Assembly: GCA_034638255.1 (NCBI GenBank)
Contig: JAWPGT010000023.1
Coordinates: 124,001 to 188,000 of the forward strand
Direction: 5' to 3'
DNA: 64,000 nt
Origin: Coprinus comatus
Taxonomy: Eukaryota; Basidiomycota; Agaricomycetes; Agaricales; Agaricaceae
The notes beneath the pieces were generated by a model, which was not told where the DNA came from, did no database searches, and saw only the letters and a program-made list of their open reading frames with translations. Made by a program: the position numbers and the translations under genes. Positions 36,791 to 48,370 of the stretch are shown one piece after another (the stretch's first letter is position 1; every line of letters begins with the position of its first letter).

Positions 36791-38510
36791 GTTTTTCGTT
36801 ATTGTTGTTGGAAAATTCAGACATACAAGGACCGGAGTTGAAAGAGAGTCGAGAAAGGGGGGGGGTTGAGAGGTTTAAATTGAAGAGAAAGGGGATGGGA
36901 ATCGGAGGTGGCGATCGGTATTTTGAAACTTGCTTCTTGTTTTTGTTCTGAGAATTCCATTCTTATGCATTTATTGTTTTCCTTTCTCTCCCTTCTATGA
37001 TAACCGTTGTATACGCGTATACACAAATTATTTCTGCCCTCGAGATTCCATTCGTATTTGTTTTTACATATATACCCTCTAGTATTGAGTGCCGAATACA
37101 ATGAATCTGAGAGCACCTTTGAGTTATTACTTCAGTTTTCCACACACTACAGACAGTGTCCAATCCCAGCAATAACTCTTCGATTAGCGTGGGGACATCT
37201 GTTATAGATTATCTCAATAGATATAAAACCATTTTCTCAAAAGTCTTACCCGAATCTTGGGTGTATTGTTGTTGTAGGTGAAGGACCTATTTGATCATGA
37301 TGTACAAGCCCACGGGGAAGATTAGTGGTAATAGTTGGAAGTGTAATATGTGGTTGTATTATGCGAGATAGGAATAAAGTTCGACTTCCTCCACGATTAG
37401 AAGGTTGAAGAGGATGGGTTTCAAGTGATTGGGGGTCCTAGGTCCACATTGACAATCCGAGAACTTGGATTTTGTATTGGGAATGCGGAAGTAGATAGAG
37501 GAGAGGTTGGTGTCATTGCAAGTGAAATGGGGCGGGCGATACGTGATATAACAAATACGCAGTGAACCGTACGTTGTGGAAGTGCAAGTCCACCAGTTAG
37601 ACGATTAAGAGAAGGGTTTGTAATGGCTGGTGTTTCTATTTTATCGTATGAGCTGCTAGGTCTTGCCAGAATGAGGTACAGATATTCCTCTAGTTGAGTT
37701 TTCTCTTTTAGAGACAAAACTCAAACAAACATTCAAATTTCTCTCCTAGTCCTATAAGGTATAAGCTTCACTATCAAACTCAGGTCAATCTCATCCTTGG
37801 TATAGGTTATGCTGTTTTTTGGAATTTTCTGGAAATAACTAACTCTAGAACATTCAATGTAGATTTTAGACTTACGAACCTGAGAAGATCTTGATCTTTA
37901 TTTCCAAGAGTAGATACAATCAGAGGAAAGACTTTCATAGGTTTCACAAAGTTGAGTCAAACACTCATATCATTCTTCTTGAGAATATTTACCAATTCGC
38001 TCAATGTCCCTTGTCGTGTTTTTAGCTACTTTGGCTTTGATTTCCTTGATCTAATAGTATTTGGAAGACACGACTAAGTAGTAAGTATATATGGGTAGAC
38101 TTTGGTTAGGACTTCCGATTTGGAATATATGTTGTAAAGCGCGTTGTGAATAGGTTTCTCGGCGGGTACTATCGTCAAGCTATAATCATATGTATATTAT
38201 GTTAAATCAGCTACACCCAACACTGGTCATCTTTTTCAATTCTCAATCGTTTCGCATCTGTATTGTTACTGGTAATTTGTGAAAGGGATGTCAGGAATTC
38301 TACTTGGCTGTTTCGGGGCAGATACTGAACCGGAAACTGTCCATTTGAGCCCAAAACGTGGCCTTTGTTTCGAGTAAAGTATCAGCTTGTGATTTAAGAT
38401 GGGAGATAGTGGCGCTTAGTAACTTCCTTCGAACTCCATTAAATTACTGGTCTGAGGTGAAGCCCCGCGGAGGGGGGGCATCTCCAGTTTAACATTTCAC
38501 TGTTACACTC

Positions 38511-38600
38511 TCAAAAGTCTCCCTTTATCTTTACTTTCCGTACATCTACAAGACCATTCATCATTGCATTAAGAGGTCGTTCTCCTACCATCTTCATCAG
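38511..38600 (-). pseudogene. Relic of F-box protein C-terminus
   Basis: The minus-strand end (PLNAMMNGLVDVRKVKIKGDF region, stop at 38511) parallels the end of the F-box protein at 42663 (LAECIDRRSCTIDMDSLVVSLKGNF). The plus-strand DNA also aligns: ACAAGACCATTCATCATTGC here against ACAAGACCTTCTATCAATGC near 42727. The F-box itself is absent, so it is only a fragment. Confidence 0.5.
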
Positions 38601-38912
38601 AGTACCAAAACTTATTGCAGGAGAAAGAGGGGTAGTTGAAACTTGAGAGGGAAATCGTGGCCATTGTTTCTTGTTTTCTTCCCATCTATTGTTCTCCTTT
38701 CTTCTTCTATGATAACCATTGCACACGCATACATACAATTTTCTACTCTCGAGATTCCATTCCACGTTTTTAACCTAAAATATTCAAGTAAAGACTATCG
38801 GGGGTTCTAGAACGACATTACACAATGATGAACAAACCTGATAAGAGGGTAAAAGTAAATTTTTTTCAATAGCTCTACAACATAAACTAATCCGTAGATT
38901 GGTATTGTATCT

Positions 38913-38937
<25 letters not shown>
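38913..38937 (+). repeat. (AG)12 microsatellite
   Basis: About 25 bases of perfect AG repeat roughly 45 bp beyond the stop codon of the minus-strand Per1-like gene. Confidence 0.9.
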
Positions 38938-38943
<6 letters not shown>

Positions 38944-38979
38944 AAAACCAAACTTGTATTTAATCAGGATAACGTACAT

Positions 38980-39829
38980 TCACGGTCTCTGTTCCCTCCA
39001 GCTCGAATCAAGACTATCCTCAACCAAAAATCTATACCAATAATAAGCTATCGGAGCAGTAACCAAATGCCATAACGAATGCGCATCAATAATCAATCCC
39101 CATGGTGGAAAATCAAGTAATTCAAGTGCTGTAGCTGCTGTAGTTACCAACACAAAAATACCAGCTTTGGTAGCAAAGGAAGGTCGATAGGATTTTGGTC
39201 GGGATTGAAATCTTCGGATTTGGATTAATGAGATTGTAGAGGATGGTAAGGAATATAAAATCCAAAGGAGATTGTGAAGCAGACCGATAACGAGGTTGAA
39301 TGTCATGTTATATGTGTAATCGAATCTTGGAAGAAGAGTCAAGTATGAGATGTGACCAATAAAAGCGATTGAACATGTGAGAGTTAGAATGAGGTATTTC
39401 CAATCTCTTGATGTTCTTGAGGTTGACGTTGTTAGCCTATGTTCTTGTCGTGGTGGGTATAGATGGAATAGACGGATTGTTGTGTAATAAAGCGCATATA
39501 GAATAGCCAATGCAGCAGAAAAGTAGTCCATCTTTTCGGTGAATGGTTTATCTGAAAGAATAGGTTCATATAAGAACCGGTTGAATAAAAATAATACCCA
39601 CCTCTGGTATGAAAAATGGATGACCAGAACCAGGCATTAATACTAGTCAAAGACCAAGCAAGATAATAGAAACGCATAGGATGAGATCGAGGAACCCTTT
39701 TCAATAAATTCCTAGCTCCTTGTATATGCGCCCACATATTGAAAAGGGAAAAAAGAACAGACGCAGGTTCTTGTATTCCACCCAACCGCCAAAATGGCCA
39801 CTTCCCATGATATTGATGGAGTCGTTTTC
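38980..39829 (-). CDS. PER1: Per1/PGAP3-like GPI-anchor remodelling protein, 5' part not found
   Basis: Family of ER/Golgi multi-pass proteins that remove the sn-2 fatty acid of GPI anchors. Visible exons 39829-39602 and 39551-38980 with a 50-bp intron; the join gives FHTRDKPFTEKMDY. Family motifs: HQYHGKWPFWRLGGIQEPASVLFS, NAWFWSSIFHTRD, a conserved His near the end (IIDAHSLWHLVT), and about seven hydrophobic spans. The first exon starts after an AG at 39830. Upstream, in the 210 bp before the divergent deacetylase, I cannot find the expected signal peptide and Cys-rich luminal segment (about 90-110 residues). Either the N-terminus lies beyond an unrecognised intron overlapping the neighbour, or it has been lost. 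Confidence 0.82.
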
Positions 39830-40041
39830 CTTGGTGTAATATAAAAACTCGGAACAACAGGGGAGAAATAGTTACCCATCGTCCACACTCATCAAAATCA
39901 GGCTTTCTTGGAGGGCAACTTCCTTCATTTTATCTTAGCCACTCCCCCCACATACTTTTTTTTATCGCTAGATATCCTTCTCCCTCATTTACTTACAAAC
40001 CTCGACCTGATAATTGCTATTACATCCAACGCAATTAGAAC

Positions 40042-42051
40042 ATGGTTCGAAGTTCACAAGCCACTTCTCTAACTTTTTCATCATCTCCTTATTTCTATGA
40101 CCGAGGACAACACGGAACAGCTCAACCCATCACTGAGCGTATCAATGTAAAGTTACTACTTCTTCCAAAACAACCATATCACTACTCACACAGCTATATA
40201 TTTACCGATCTATATAGCCACATTCAAGACCTATAGTATCTTACTATTTCCCGAAAGGGGTTGGCGCACAGCATTATGGTGTAAGATGACTTTTCCCCTC
40301 CTCGACCTGCTACTCAAGAAGAACTCGAAAACTATCACGATCGTGATTATATCGAATTCCTATCAAGGTAAAGTTCTTATATAACGCATAATTCACTTAA
40401 AAAACACATTAAAACAATAATAACTAGAGTCACACCACAAAATCAAAATAACATGAAACAAATGATAGACTCGTTTAACTGTATCGAAGATTGTCCAGTA
40501 TTTGCTGATATGTACGACTTTTGTCGTATGTATGCAGGTGCTTCATTAGCAGCTGCACGTAAACTATGCGCAGGAACAACAGACATTGCTATAAATTGGT
40601 CTGGTGGTTTACATCATGCCAAACGAGGTGAAGCAAGTGGTTTTTGTTATGTCAACGACATCGTACTTGCCATCCTCGAACTTCTTCGGTAATACCAATT
40701 ATTTCTTTGTGTGTGTTTTTTTATTAATAAAAATTTTTATCAAAAAAAATCTTTTTTTAGATATCACCCACGCGTTCTATATATTGACATTGACATCCAT
40801 CACGGTGATGGAGTTGAACTCGCATTCTACCAATCCAATCGAGTCATGACAGTTTCATTCCACAAATACACAGGCGACTTCTTTCCAGGAACTGGTAAAC
40901 TTGAAGACAACGGATCAGGACCAGGCAAACATTTCTGTTTAAACGTTCCATTACAAGATGGTATCAATGACGAAATGTATTTAACAATCTTCAAAACCGT
41001 AATCGACGATACAGTAACAGCATTTCGACCATCAGCAATTGTACTTCAATGTGGTGCAGATTCATTAGGTTGTGATCGATTAGGTGCATTTAACCTATCA
41101 ATTGCAGCTCATGGAGAATGTGTCAATTTTGTTCGAAAGTTTAATGTTCCTCTACTTGTCGTTGGTGGTGGTGGTTATACCATTAAAAACGTTAGTAGAT
41201 GTTGGACTTATGAAACTTCTGTTTTGGTTGGTGCAGAGATTCCAGATGAATTACCTCGAACGATTTATGATGGTTTCTTTGCTGATTCACATTGGAAACT
41301 TCATCCTCCTTTAACTGGAAAAGTTGATAATCAAAATTCACCAGCTTCGTTGAAAAGGATTACGATGAATGTTAGGAATAAATTACGTTATCTTCAAGGA
41401 GCTCCAAGTATTGCTATGCAAGAAATTCCACCGGATTTACAAGGTTTACTTGCTGATGAAGAAAGAAATGCGAATGAAAGAGATGAAGAAAGAGGGACTG
41501 GTCAAGCTGGAAGTTCGAGATATGATAGACATTTTGGAAGAAATGAATTTTTTGATGGGGATTTTGATAATGATGATGAAACAATATCTGGTCGTAGTAA
41601 AGGAAGAGGAAAAGGAAAAGCAACTCGTGGACGTGGTACAAGAGGTAGAAAAGGAAAGGTTAATAATGTAGGAGGAGGAGATGGTGAAACTATTGGCTCA
41701 GGTTCAACACCAACACCAAATGGAGATGATGTTGAAGAATCTATATCAGTTTCAACAAGAAGTCGTGGTAGAGGTAGAGGTCGTGGTAGAGGTCGTGGAC
41801 GTGGTAGAGGAAAAGGTAGAGCAGGTGCTACATCATCATCAAAAGCTGCTGCTGCTTCACAAGAACCAGGTGATATACCAACACCTTCTACTTCAACACC
41901 TTTAGGTGATTCTAGTACTTTAGCAGATGGAACTAGTCCATCAGGTACTATTACACCTGCAGAATCGGAAACACCTCAACCTAGACAAAGAAAACCGATA
42001 CCAATGGAAATTGATGATCTTGATGATGCAATGGATCTTGATGACGATTGA
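40042..42051 (+). CDS. HOS2: Class I histone deacetylase, Hos2/HDAC3-like; N-terminus disturbed
   Basis: Zinc-dependent deacetylase, expected in the nuclear Set3C/SMRT-type complex. Secure exons: one ending 40367, then 40428-40688 and 40761-42051. Catalytic features: [30 protein letters not shown] (zinc ligands), [30 protein letters not shown] with the catalytic Tyr, and [14 protein letters not shown], the last typical of Hos2/HDAC3. The C-terminal tail has Gly-Arg repeats (GRGRGRGRG). The 5' end is unclear: exon 1 (ATG 40042 to about 40147) reads [36 protein letters not shown] and then [19 protein letters not shown] follow after about 90 bp, but in frames that do not join, and the expected HPMKP-containing stretch of about 20-25 residues between them is missing. 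Confidence 0.88.
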
Positions 42052-42662
42052 TTTGATTTTTTTTTTTGGATGGTTGTTATTATTATTAGACACTTTGACT
42101 TGGCCTTGTTTTTTTTTTTTTCACTTGTTTTTGACCATATATTTATTATAGTATATCACTCCTGCATCAATTAATGGAAAAGGAAATTATTATCAATATG
42201 AGTAATATAGAAAAACGAAAACGAAAATGGAGTACATTAATATAATAAATATATTTTTAGAAGTCCTGTGAAGAGAACGATAATGGGAGAGCAACCTTGT
42301 CACAATTTTTTGATCGTAAGGTGGGGAAAGATTTAGCATGTCGCCTGAGGGTTTGAATGACAGCGATAGATAATAAATGGCAGATGACCAAAGGTGGTTC
42401 AAGTTGTTGAAGTTGGATAATCCTCTACTCACCAAAACCTAATACTACTTCAACCATAAATCTCTCGCAAGAAGTGAAACATTACTGGTGTCGAAACCCA
42501 TGTATGATATCCAACGAGTAAGTACACTCGAATTAATGTCAAGCTTAAAGAATGGACGAGAATATTTGGATAATGAAAAATGAAAAATGAAATAGAGTGT
42601 ATTAATATCCAAAAAGAAGTTTATAGCAATTCTATTTTTAGAAGTCGCTAACTAAAAAGGAT
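42052..42662. other. Intergenic with an F-box 3'-end relic
   Basis: Convergent region between the deacetylase and the F-box gene. It contains T-runs after the deacetylase stop and a degenerate copy of the F-box gene's 3' part (listed separately). Confidence 0.6.
42175..42400 (-). pseudogene. Tandem relic of the F-box gene 3' end
   Basis: Plus-strand DNA here (GAAGAGAACGATAATGG near 42267, CACAATTTTTTGATCGTAAGGTG near 42300) matches the F-box gene at GAGGAGAACGATAATGG (about 42763) and CACAATTCCTCAAAGTGAGGTG (about 42795). The preceding TATTTTTAGAAGTC is also shared with the gene's 3' flank, but about 100 bp between is deleted. No open frame remains. Confidence 0.65.
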
Positions 42663-43709
42663 CTACAAATCATCCGAAACAAAATTTCCCTTCAAAGAAA
42701 CTACTAGACTATCCATGTCAATCGTACAAGACCTTCTATCAATGCATTCCGCCAAGTCCTTTGAGGAGAACGATAATGGAGGAGTAGTGTTATCACAATT
42801 CCTCAAAGTGAGGTGTGTAACGTTAGGGACATCTCCTAAAGCTTGAAGAACCGTAAAAACACACGGTATATGGCCAGATGTAATTAACTCTAGTTCATTC
42901 AGGGTATGTCGAGAAATGAGTGGTGGAGGAGCTCCAGCAATCCTTTCTATATCCCCGGGAAATAACCTCACTCTCACAACTTCAACTGCCACCAACCCAT
43001 CCCTTACAAATTCGACCAAATCCCTTGGCAACATCCAAATGTTTCGAGCATCAAGGATCCTCAAGGAAGTCCAGGGGCGAGACAGTGCGGTATAAAAAGG
43101 TAGCTCGTAAAATAAAGCTTGGGCAGGAGCCTCCTGAGAAGGTACTCGACCTTGACCCCTTCTGAAAGTAAATCCCCCATCAAATATCTCCAACCTCCGC
43201 AAATTCTTCACATTCCCCAACCTTGCAATTATATACACAATAGCAAAAGGACCACCTTTAATACGCAGGTTTCCCCATGACTCCGCCGTTGGAAAAAGCC
43301 ATTCCCAAAATGTAACCTTAACGAGATCGTCTACTATGATATCTTCATTCGGGAGCCTGATTGTGATATCGAGCGGCCTCCCACCAGCTCTAGAAAAAAA
43401 CAAACGCCCAAGTTCGACACGTCCTTTAAAATCGTCGGTGGGCGCCGGAAGATGCTGGACGGTATATCTCGTCCATAGCTCCCCCACGTTTGTAGCGAGA
43501 GATCGCCAGTCCCTGCAGATGTGGGTGAGTGAGAATGGTGAATTTTTGATGCGAGGTTGGGACATGGAAATGTCCTGGGCGGAGAATTTGAAAATGACGA
43601 TCAAAATCTCATTGGGGAGGTGTGTAATTGGAGCGTTTTGAGTCGGAGTGGTTTTGCTGAAAAGAGCGAAACGACCTTGCTTGAAGATTTCTGAAATGGT
43701 GTGAAGCAT
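42663..43709 (-). CDS. F-box protein (348 aa)
   Basis: Intronless F-box gene, putative SCF substrate adaptor. ATG at 43709; the in-frame extension upstream to 43859 begins with GTG and is not used. The F-box is ITHLPNEILIVIFKFSAQDI then FSLTHICRDWRSLATNVGELW, residues about 27-80. The rest has leucine-rich strands such as LRRLEIFDGGF, LRILDARN and VTHLTLRNC, typical of the tetrapyrrole-sized agaric F-box/LRR proteins. TATAAAA occurs about 160 bp upstream (43867-43873). Two decayed fragments of related sequence lie nearby (42175-42400 and near 38511), so this subfamily has duplicated and decayed locally. Confidence 0.9.
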   Translation of the reverse strand: MLHTISEIFKQGRFALFSKTTPTQNAPITHLPNEILIVIFKFSAQDISMSQPRIKNSPFSLTHICRDWRSLATNVGELWTRYTVQHLPAPTDDFKGRVELGRLFFSRAGGRPLDITIRLPNEDIIVDDLVKVTFWEWLFPTAESWGNLRIKGGPFAIVYIIARLGNVKNLRRLEIFDGGFTFRRGQGRVPSQEAPAQALFYELPFYTALSRPWTSLRILDARNIWMLPRDLVEFVRDGLVAVEVVRVRLFPGDIERIAGAPPPLISRHTLNELELITSGHIPCVFTVLQALGDVPNVTHLTLRNCDNTTPPLSFSSKDLAECIDRRSCTIDMDSLVVSLKGNFVSDDL

Positions 43710-43866
43710 GGTTGGTGGGTATAAGTGGGTGAATATAAACGAGTGAAGAGTGAGTCGGTGAGTGAGTCGGTAGGCGTGTGGACGAGTGATTGAACGAGCA
43801 AAGAATGCAGTGGGGCAGCGTGGCTTATTGTAGACACAAGAAAAATGTGTGTCAACCACTACCTCA

Positions 43867-43873
43867 TTTTATA
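43867..43873 (-). promoter_or_regulatory. TATA-box candidate of F-box gene
   Basis: TATAAAA on the minus strand about 160 bp upstream of the ATG at 43709; a consensus TATA element in a plausible position. Confidence 0.5.
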
Positions 43874-45559
43874 CTCCCAGTCTCATGTAGTGGGTCGGTT
43901 GTCCTCATTCAGCCTAGTTTATCCATTTCAGTGAATGCCAACCGTGTACGGACACAGATGTGACTCTTCTCCGGGGCCTGTGAAAGGGTTTGATTCAAAT
44001 TGTTGACCTCCCTGGATCAATACCGTCAAATTTGTTGTGGGTGGGTAGATGTGTGTCATTTCAAATTGGACGATCGAACCGTGGTCGTTTCAATGCATGC
44101 TAGTGTATTATTAATCTATTATCCTGTTGCAGACGAACAGAACGGTCATAACCGAAATGATCTTACCTTTTATGTTCTATTCAAATCCAGAGACGGCGAC
44201 TAGACTGATATGAAGACTTGGGCAACTGCCAGGGCAAGAAATATCCGAGCAGCATCTTCGAGGAAAGCAAGGGTAGAAAAAAAAACAGAATAACTTCTAC
44301 CCCGAATTTGGAACGTGCTAAGACAATCTCACTCAAAGCATCGGGATGCCGCCTATGACCCTTTTTTTCAAGTCAAGCTAGTTTCAAGCCCGCCCTCAGT
44401 CTGGGTAACAGAAATAAAAGAGCCTTTAGAGTCGTCATTTGATGCACGTGTATATATGGTTCAAACCTATACTTACACGACGCTTCAATGTGTAATTGCA
44501 ATTTAATTCCCACTGGCAGCCGTCAATCTGCAATCTGGCGTGACAAATAAAATCTTCCCCTGGCAGATGTCCGACTCCCGCCTTGGTGTTCTAGTTTATG
44601 GTTGCTAGTCCATCCTAAAGGCAAAGATTTGAAACCCCAGAGAAAGAGGAATGTCCAAGCCGTGGCCTGAGAACTTGGCTGGTTATCCAGCGGCTGTTCG
44701 AATCCGAATATATTTCGTAACAATTCCTTCCTGGGCCTTATCAATCATCAGCTTCCTTATGCTAAAAAGAATAACGTTACCTGGAACATTGGTATTGGCA
44801 TGGCCACTGGTCTTTCCCGGGGGGTTGTCGGTTCGAGTCCGTGCATCCGCAAAGCGTCAGATACCATTGTCTCCGTTCAGTGGGGCGAGTATACGCAGTC
44901 TCCAGACGGGGAGCCAAAGTCACAGCTTCCCTTTACCATGCGTACGTCCGTGTTTTGTGTCCGACTCCTGTGTCCGTGTCTCTTCAAAATAAAAGGCTAA
45001 ACATAGATATCAATATATCCTTGAGAATTTGTCGAGAATGGGGATGTGGTAAACGATCGTCGACCATTTAGCGACCCAAGAGAGGCTAGAACAATAGCCT
45101 ACCCTGCAATCATAACACTTACTCAACCTCATGTATCATGTCGTGTTTTCGTACAGGAAAAATTACGATCATTCCAACCCTCGTATAACCGTGGGGCTAT
45201 GGCGCCTTCCATTTGCAATTTCATGGTTTGAGTATTTCCACATCCGTTCTCCGCCTTCTCCTGGGAGTGTACAAGCTCTTGGTCGTCCCACATAGAAAAC
45301 CCAATATCATAGAATGGCTCGAACCATGCGAAGAGCAAGCCCTCCACAAGGTAGCCTCGAGGCTGCAAGTTGGCATTTATCCTCCGACAATATCGCTCCT
45401 TATAGGTCCCAAAGTAAAGTCGTTATATACCTGCAACACCATCAATGCATACATATAAATAATGAACGTTCATACATTTTTACCGTACCGAAAGTCCAGA
45501 CCCTTTTTCCTCCAAAGAAAGCTTCATTGCAAGATCTAGATATTCACCGCATCCCAATC
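43874..45559. other. Intergenic, two tRNA B-box-like motifs
   Basis: No protein gene recognised. GTTCGAATCC near 44696-44705 and a perfect GGTTCGAGTCC at 44830-44840 resemble Pol III B boxes, each with a loose A-box-like sequence upstream, but no cloverleaf can be folded. They could be tRNA or SINE relics. Confidence 0.45.
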
Positions 45560-48370
45560 AAATCTGAGAATTGAATTTCCGACTTCCTCGTTTCCGGAAC
45601 CCTAACCGCAACAACGGTTGCCATCTGCGGCAATACACTGGCACTGGCAGTAGGTGCACTGCTGCCACTAACATCACCAAGAATTTGCTCGTTCCTTGAG
45701 GCTTCAGGCTAAGGTTCTGATTTCTCTTTGGCACAGCTTCAACATACGCCGCAAGCCGTTACGCTTTCCAACGCAGTACGAATTGCTAATTAGTATTTAA
45801 CACCATACAATCCTTATTGAGCACCAGCATTCCGTCTACGCCATTCAACGCTTGCGAAAGCTTCCATGTTATTCGGCTGGACGTCCCCCGGCTCCAGTAT
45901 TATACACTAGATATCCCCAAAGTGATATCACTCAGATACAGAAAACGGGTCGACAGTTTACAGAACAACTCACGTTTGATAGCTTCCTTTTGATAGCCTT
46001 CCGAATATCCTGTGATATACTTTGCATAATAGGGTGCTTAGAAGCTTTGGGATGTTCCTCTATTTGAATAGACACAGAATTCAAAGGCTCCGGTTTCCCA
46101 ATTACGTTCAAAACCATGTTCATGATACCTATTCCGTTGAGATTTTATTAATATGGGTGGTCATGGGTAATAACAATGAGAGATTGCAATCTTACATCGT
46201 GGAACGACTACTGTCAATTCAAGCACCCCTTCAACTGGACGGCTGATGGGAACGGATTTAAGAATCTTCCATAAATTAAATTGGATGTGCATTACTCACA
46301 ATAATTTTTCGGCTATCGACACAGAGCCTGAAACCAAACCAATGGGTCAACCACGTCAGTCCTGAATTTCATATTCCTTGGTTCGTTTCGTAAAGAGTTT
46401 GTCAAACCGATTTAATCGAATTTAAAACAGCTTACTGTGTAAATCGAGCTCGGTCATATCCAATAACTTGGCATCTGCTAACGTTGCACGGCAAGAGCGC
46501 TCAATTTCAGGCACTGGAAATAAAATATCATTTTGAACACAACTAGAACTCCACGGACGAGAAAATTCCACGAATCCCAAATCAAACATCCACGTACATA
46601 ACGAGCGAACCACCAAACAGCCAATAAAGATGGCTCCAGATCACAACGCATGTGAAACGACGGTAGATGTCTATAAAAGCTTTCCATTCTAACACACGTC
46701 CACAGTTATTAGCACAAGCGAGAACGAAGAGATGTTGAACCACATACATCATTTTGAATGTGCTCTGATATTTGTCTCGAGGTTTGGGCTGGGAGCATGC
46801 ATACAGGATACCGAACCGGTCCAGCCCCGTATTGACTACTCATCTTCCTATAACAAACGATTTATTTCTCGATGAAAAGACACTGAAGCACGAGCACGAA
46901 CAGGCCCACCCCAAAACGCTTGGTCACCGATGATGGGTACCACAACTGTCGGATGCCCTTTTTCCAATCCAACTACCGTCATACCCGCACCACTAGGATG
47001 TACAACGGTGGCTACAAGATCCTTGTCGAACAACCAGTCATGAGGTATGTTACCCACATACACACCAAAGCTCTCACATCAGCCTCACCAGTCGTATCGA
47101 ATATCATTTCTGTGGTCCTCACCAACCACTTAAGCTGTGGCGAAAGGGATGTTTGGACCCCACTTTTCATGGATTGTAGATCGCAACAACGATAGAGACA
47201 GAGCCAACATATACCAGAAGATCTCCTGTGTCCAAAAATTCCACGTTCTGCAGCTAGCTCGTAGTGCGAAGCGAGGCCGAGGAAGCAGAACCCTACTATA
47301 TCTAAACCATAGGCTCAATATGCGCGTTGTGGATCGATTGGGAAAATCTCACCGACTTTATTCTTCCACCCCTACTCTTCAGGTTTCGGAAACAATGCGA
47401 GGCTCATACAACGAGTCCAATGTATCCATAACACTTCTGCAAGCAAATATGGGATAGCATCAACAACAAATAGTGTTTTCTTGTGCTGAGTGGAAGCATA
47501 GCACGCCCCCCAGCATCCATGTGTCATCTAAACGCAAAAATGAACAATTCCAATGAGGGAATTGTCAAGAAATAGGATAAGAAAAAAAATGATACCTCTT
47601 CCAACATTCCCCCTTTGCTTTCTGATATCACCATTTGTCAACGAAGTCATACTGGGTATAATAGGTCCTAGATCTAATACTCTATTTGAACCTTGTAGTT
47701 GGGGAAGAGAAACGTCAAAGACAAAACTTACTTTTTAACCAGATCCAGAGCTCTTTGGGTCACTTCCAATATTATATAACTCCAATCCCTCGTTCGTCAC
47801 AGTCTCTAAACGTTTCCAATCCGAATACGACGACCACCCGCTTTCAACATTTTGCAATATATGGTTACACGTCACCTTTGTATAACGAAGAGAACGTTAG
47901 GTCCATTTTTTTTCTCCAAGCTTTTATATAGTACTTACCTCTATTCCCACTAATTAGAACCACAATCTATAAAAGAGAGCAATCTTTCTAGTCCTTGGAA
48001 TCCACAGCAAACTGTTTGACTTCACAAAAGTACGGTCAGGAAGTATCGCAGGATATGCCTTGCTGTTATCCAACGAGACGCCCGTTAGCATTAACTTGTG
48101 CATCCGAGTCTGCACTAAGCCTCCTTTTCTTTGTGAATACTGACGTTGGAGTCCTGTTGGTGTATAGGCTAGTAAAACCATCAGTTTCATGACGGTAAAG
48201 AAAAATAAATAAAGAGAAAATCGCACTATGGTAAGTCCTATTGGCCCTATCATTGTCAAATACACGCATATATTCATTATCATCCATCGTTTGAAAGACT
48301 CCCAAAGGTACATTATCCAGATACCCTTTCGAGAGACATAGACACACACTTACGTTGCGACGAGTCAAAT
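45560..48370 (-). pseudogene. Decayed inverted copy of the sterol glucosyltransferase gene
   Basis: Reads on the minus strand in the same exon and intron order as the gene at 22070-25938. Recognisable blocks: [14 protein letters not shown] near 48160, [13 protein letters not shown] end near 46080, [15 protein letters not shown] near 47040, and the GTC-CAG-CCG rich junction [12 protein letters not shown] near 45890. Introns are retained, so it arose by DNA duplication, not retrocopying. Damage: many substitutions and stops, the signature HHGGAGTT changed to HPSGAGMT, and a deletion of about 420 bp joining exon 5 to exon 8 (equivalent to 23035-23458) near 47410-47480. Its end corresponds to about codon 810 of the gene, so the UIM is absent. 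Similarity continues upstream to about 48650. Confidence 0.9.

Larger units (their letters stand above)
36791..38979. other. Intergenic with F-box-derived relics and a degenerate direct repeat
   Basis: No intact gene. About 36950-37060 and 38675-38777 are similar (shared TTCTATGATAACC and CTCGAGATTCCATTC). A minus-strand frame ending at 38511 resembles the C-terminal end of the F-box protein at 42663. An (AG)12 microsatellite sits at 38913-38937, just before the Per1-like gene. Confidence 0.6.

Noticed and set aside
45560..48370. Repeat-induced point mutation as the cause of decay of the glucosyltransferase relic
   Set aside because: Differences include transversions and indels without clear C-to-T bias, and the partner copy is not mutated.
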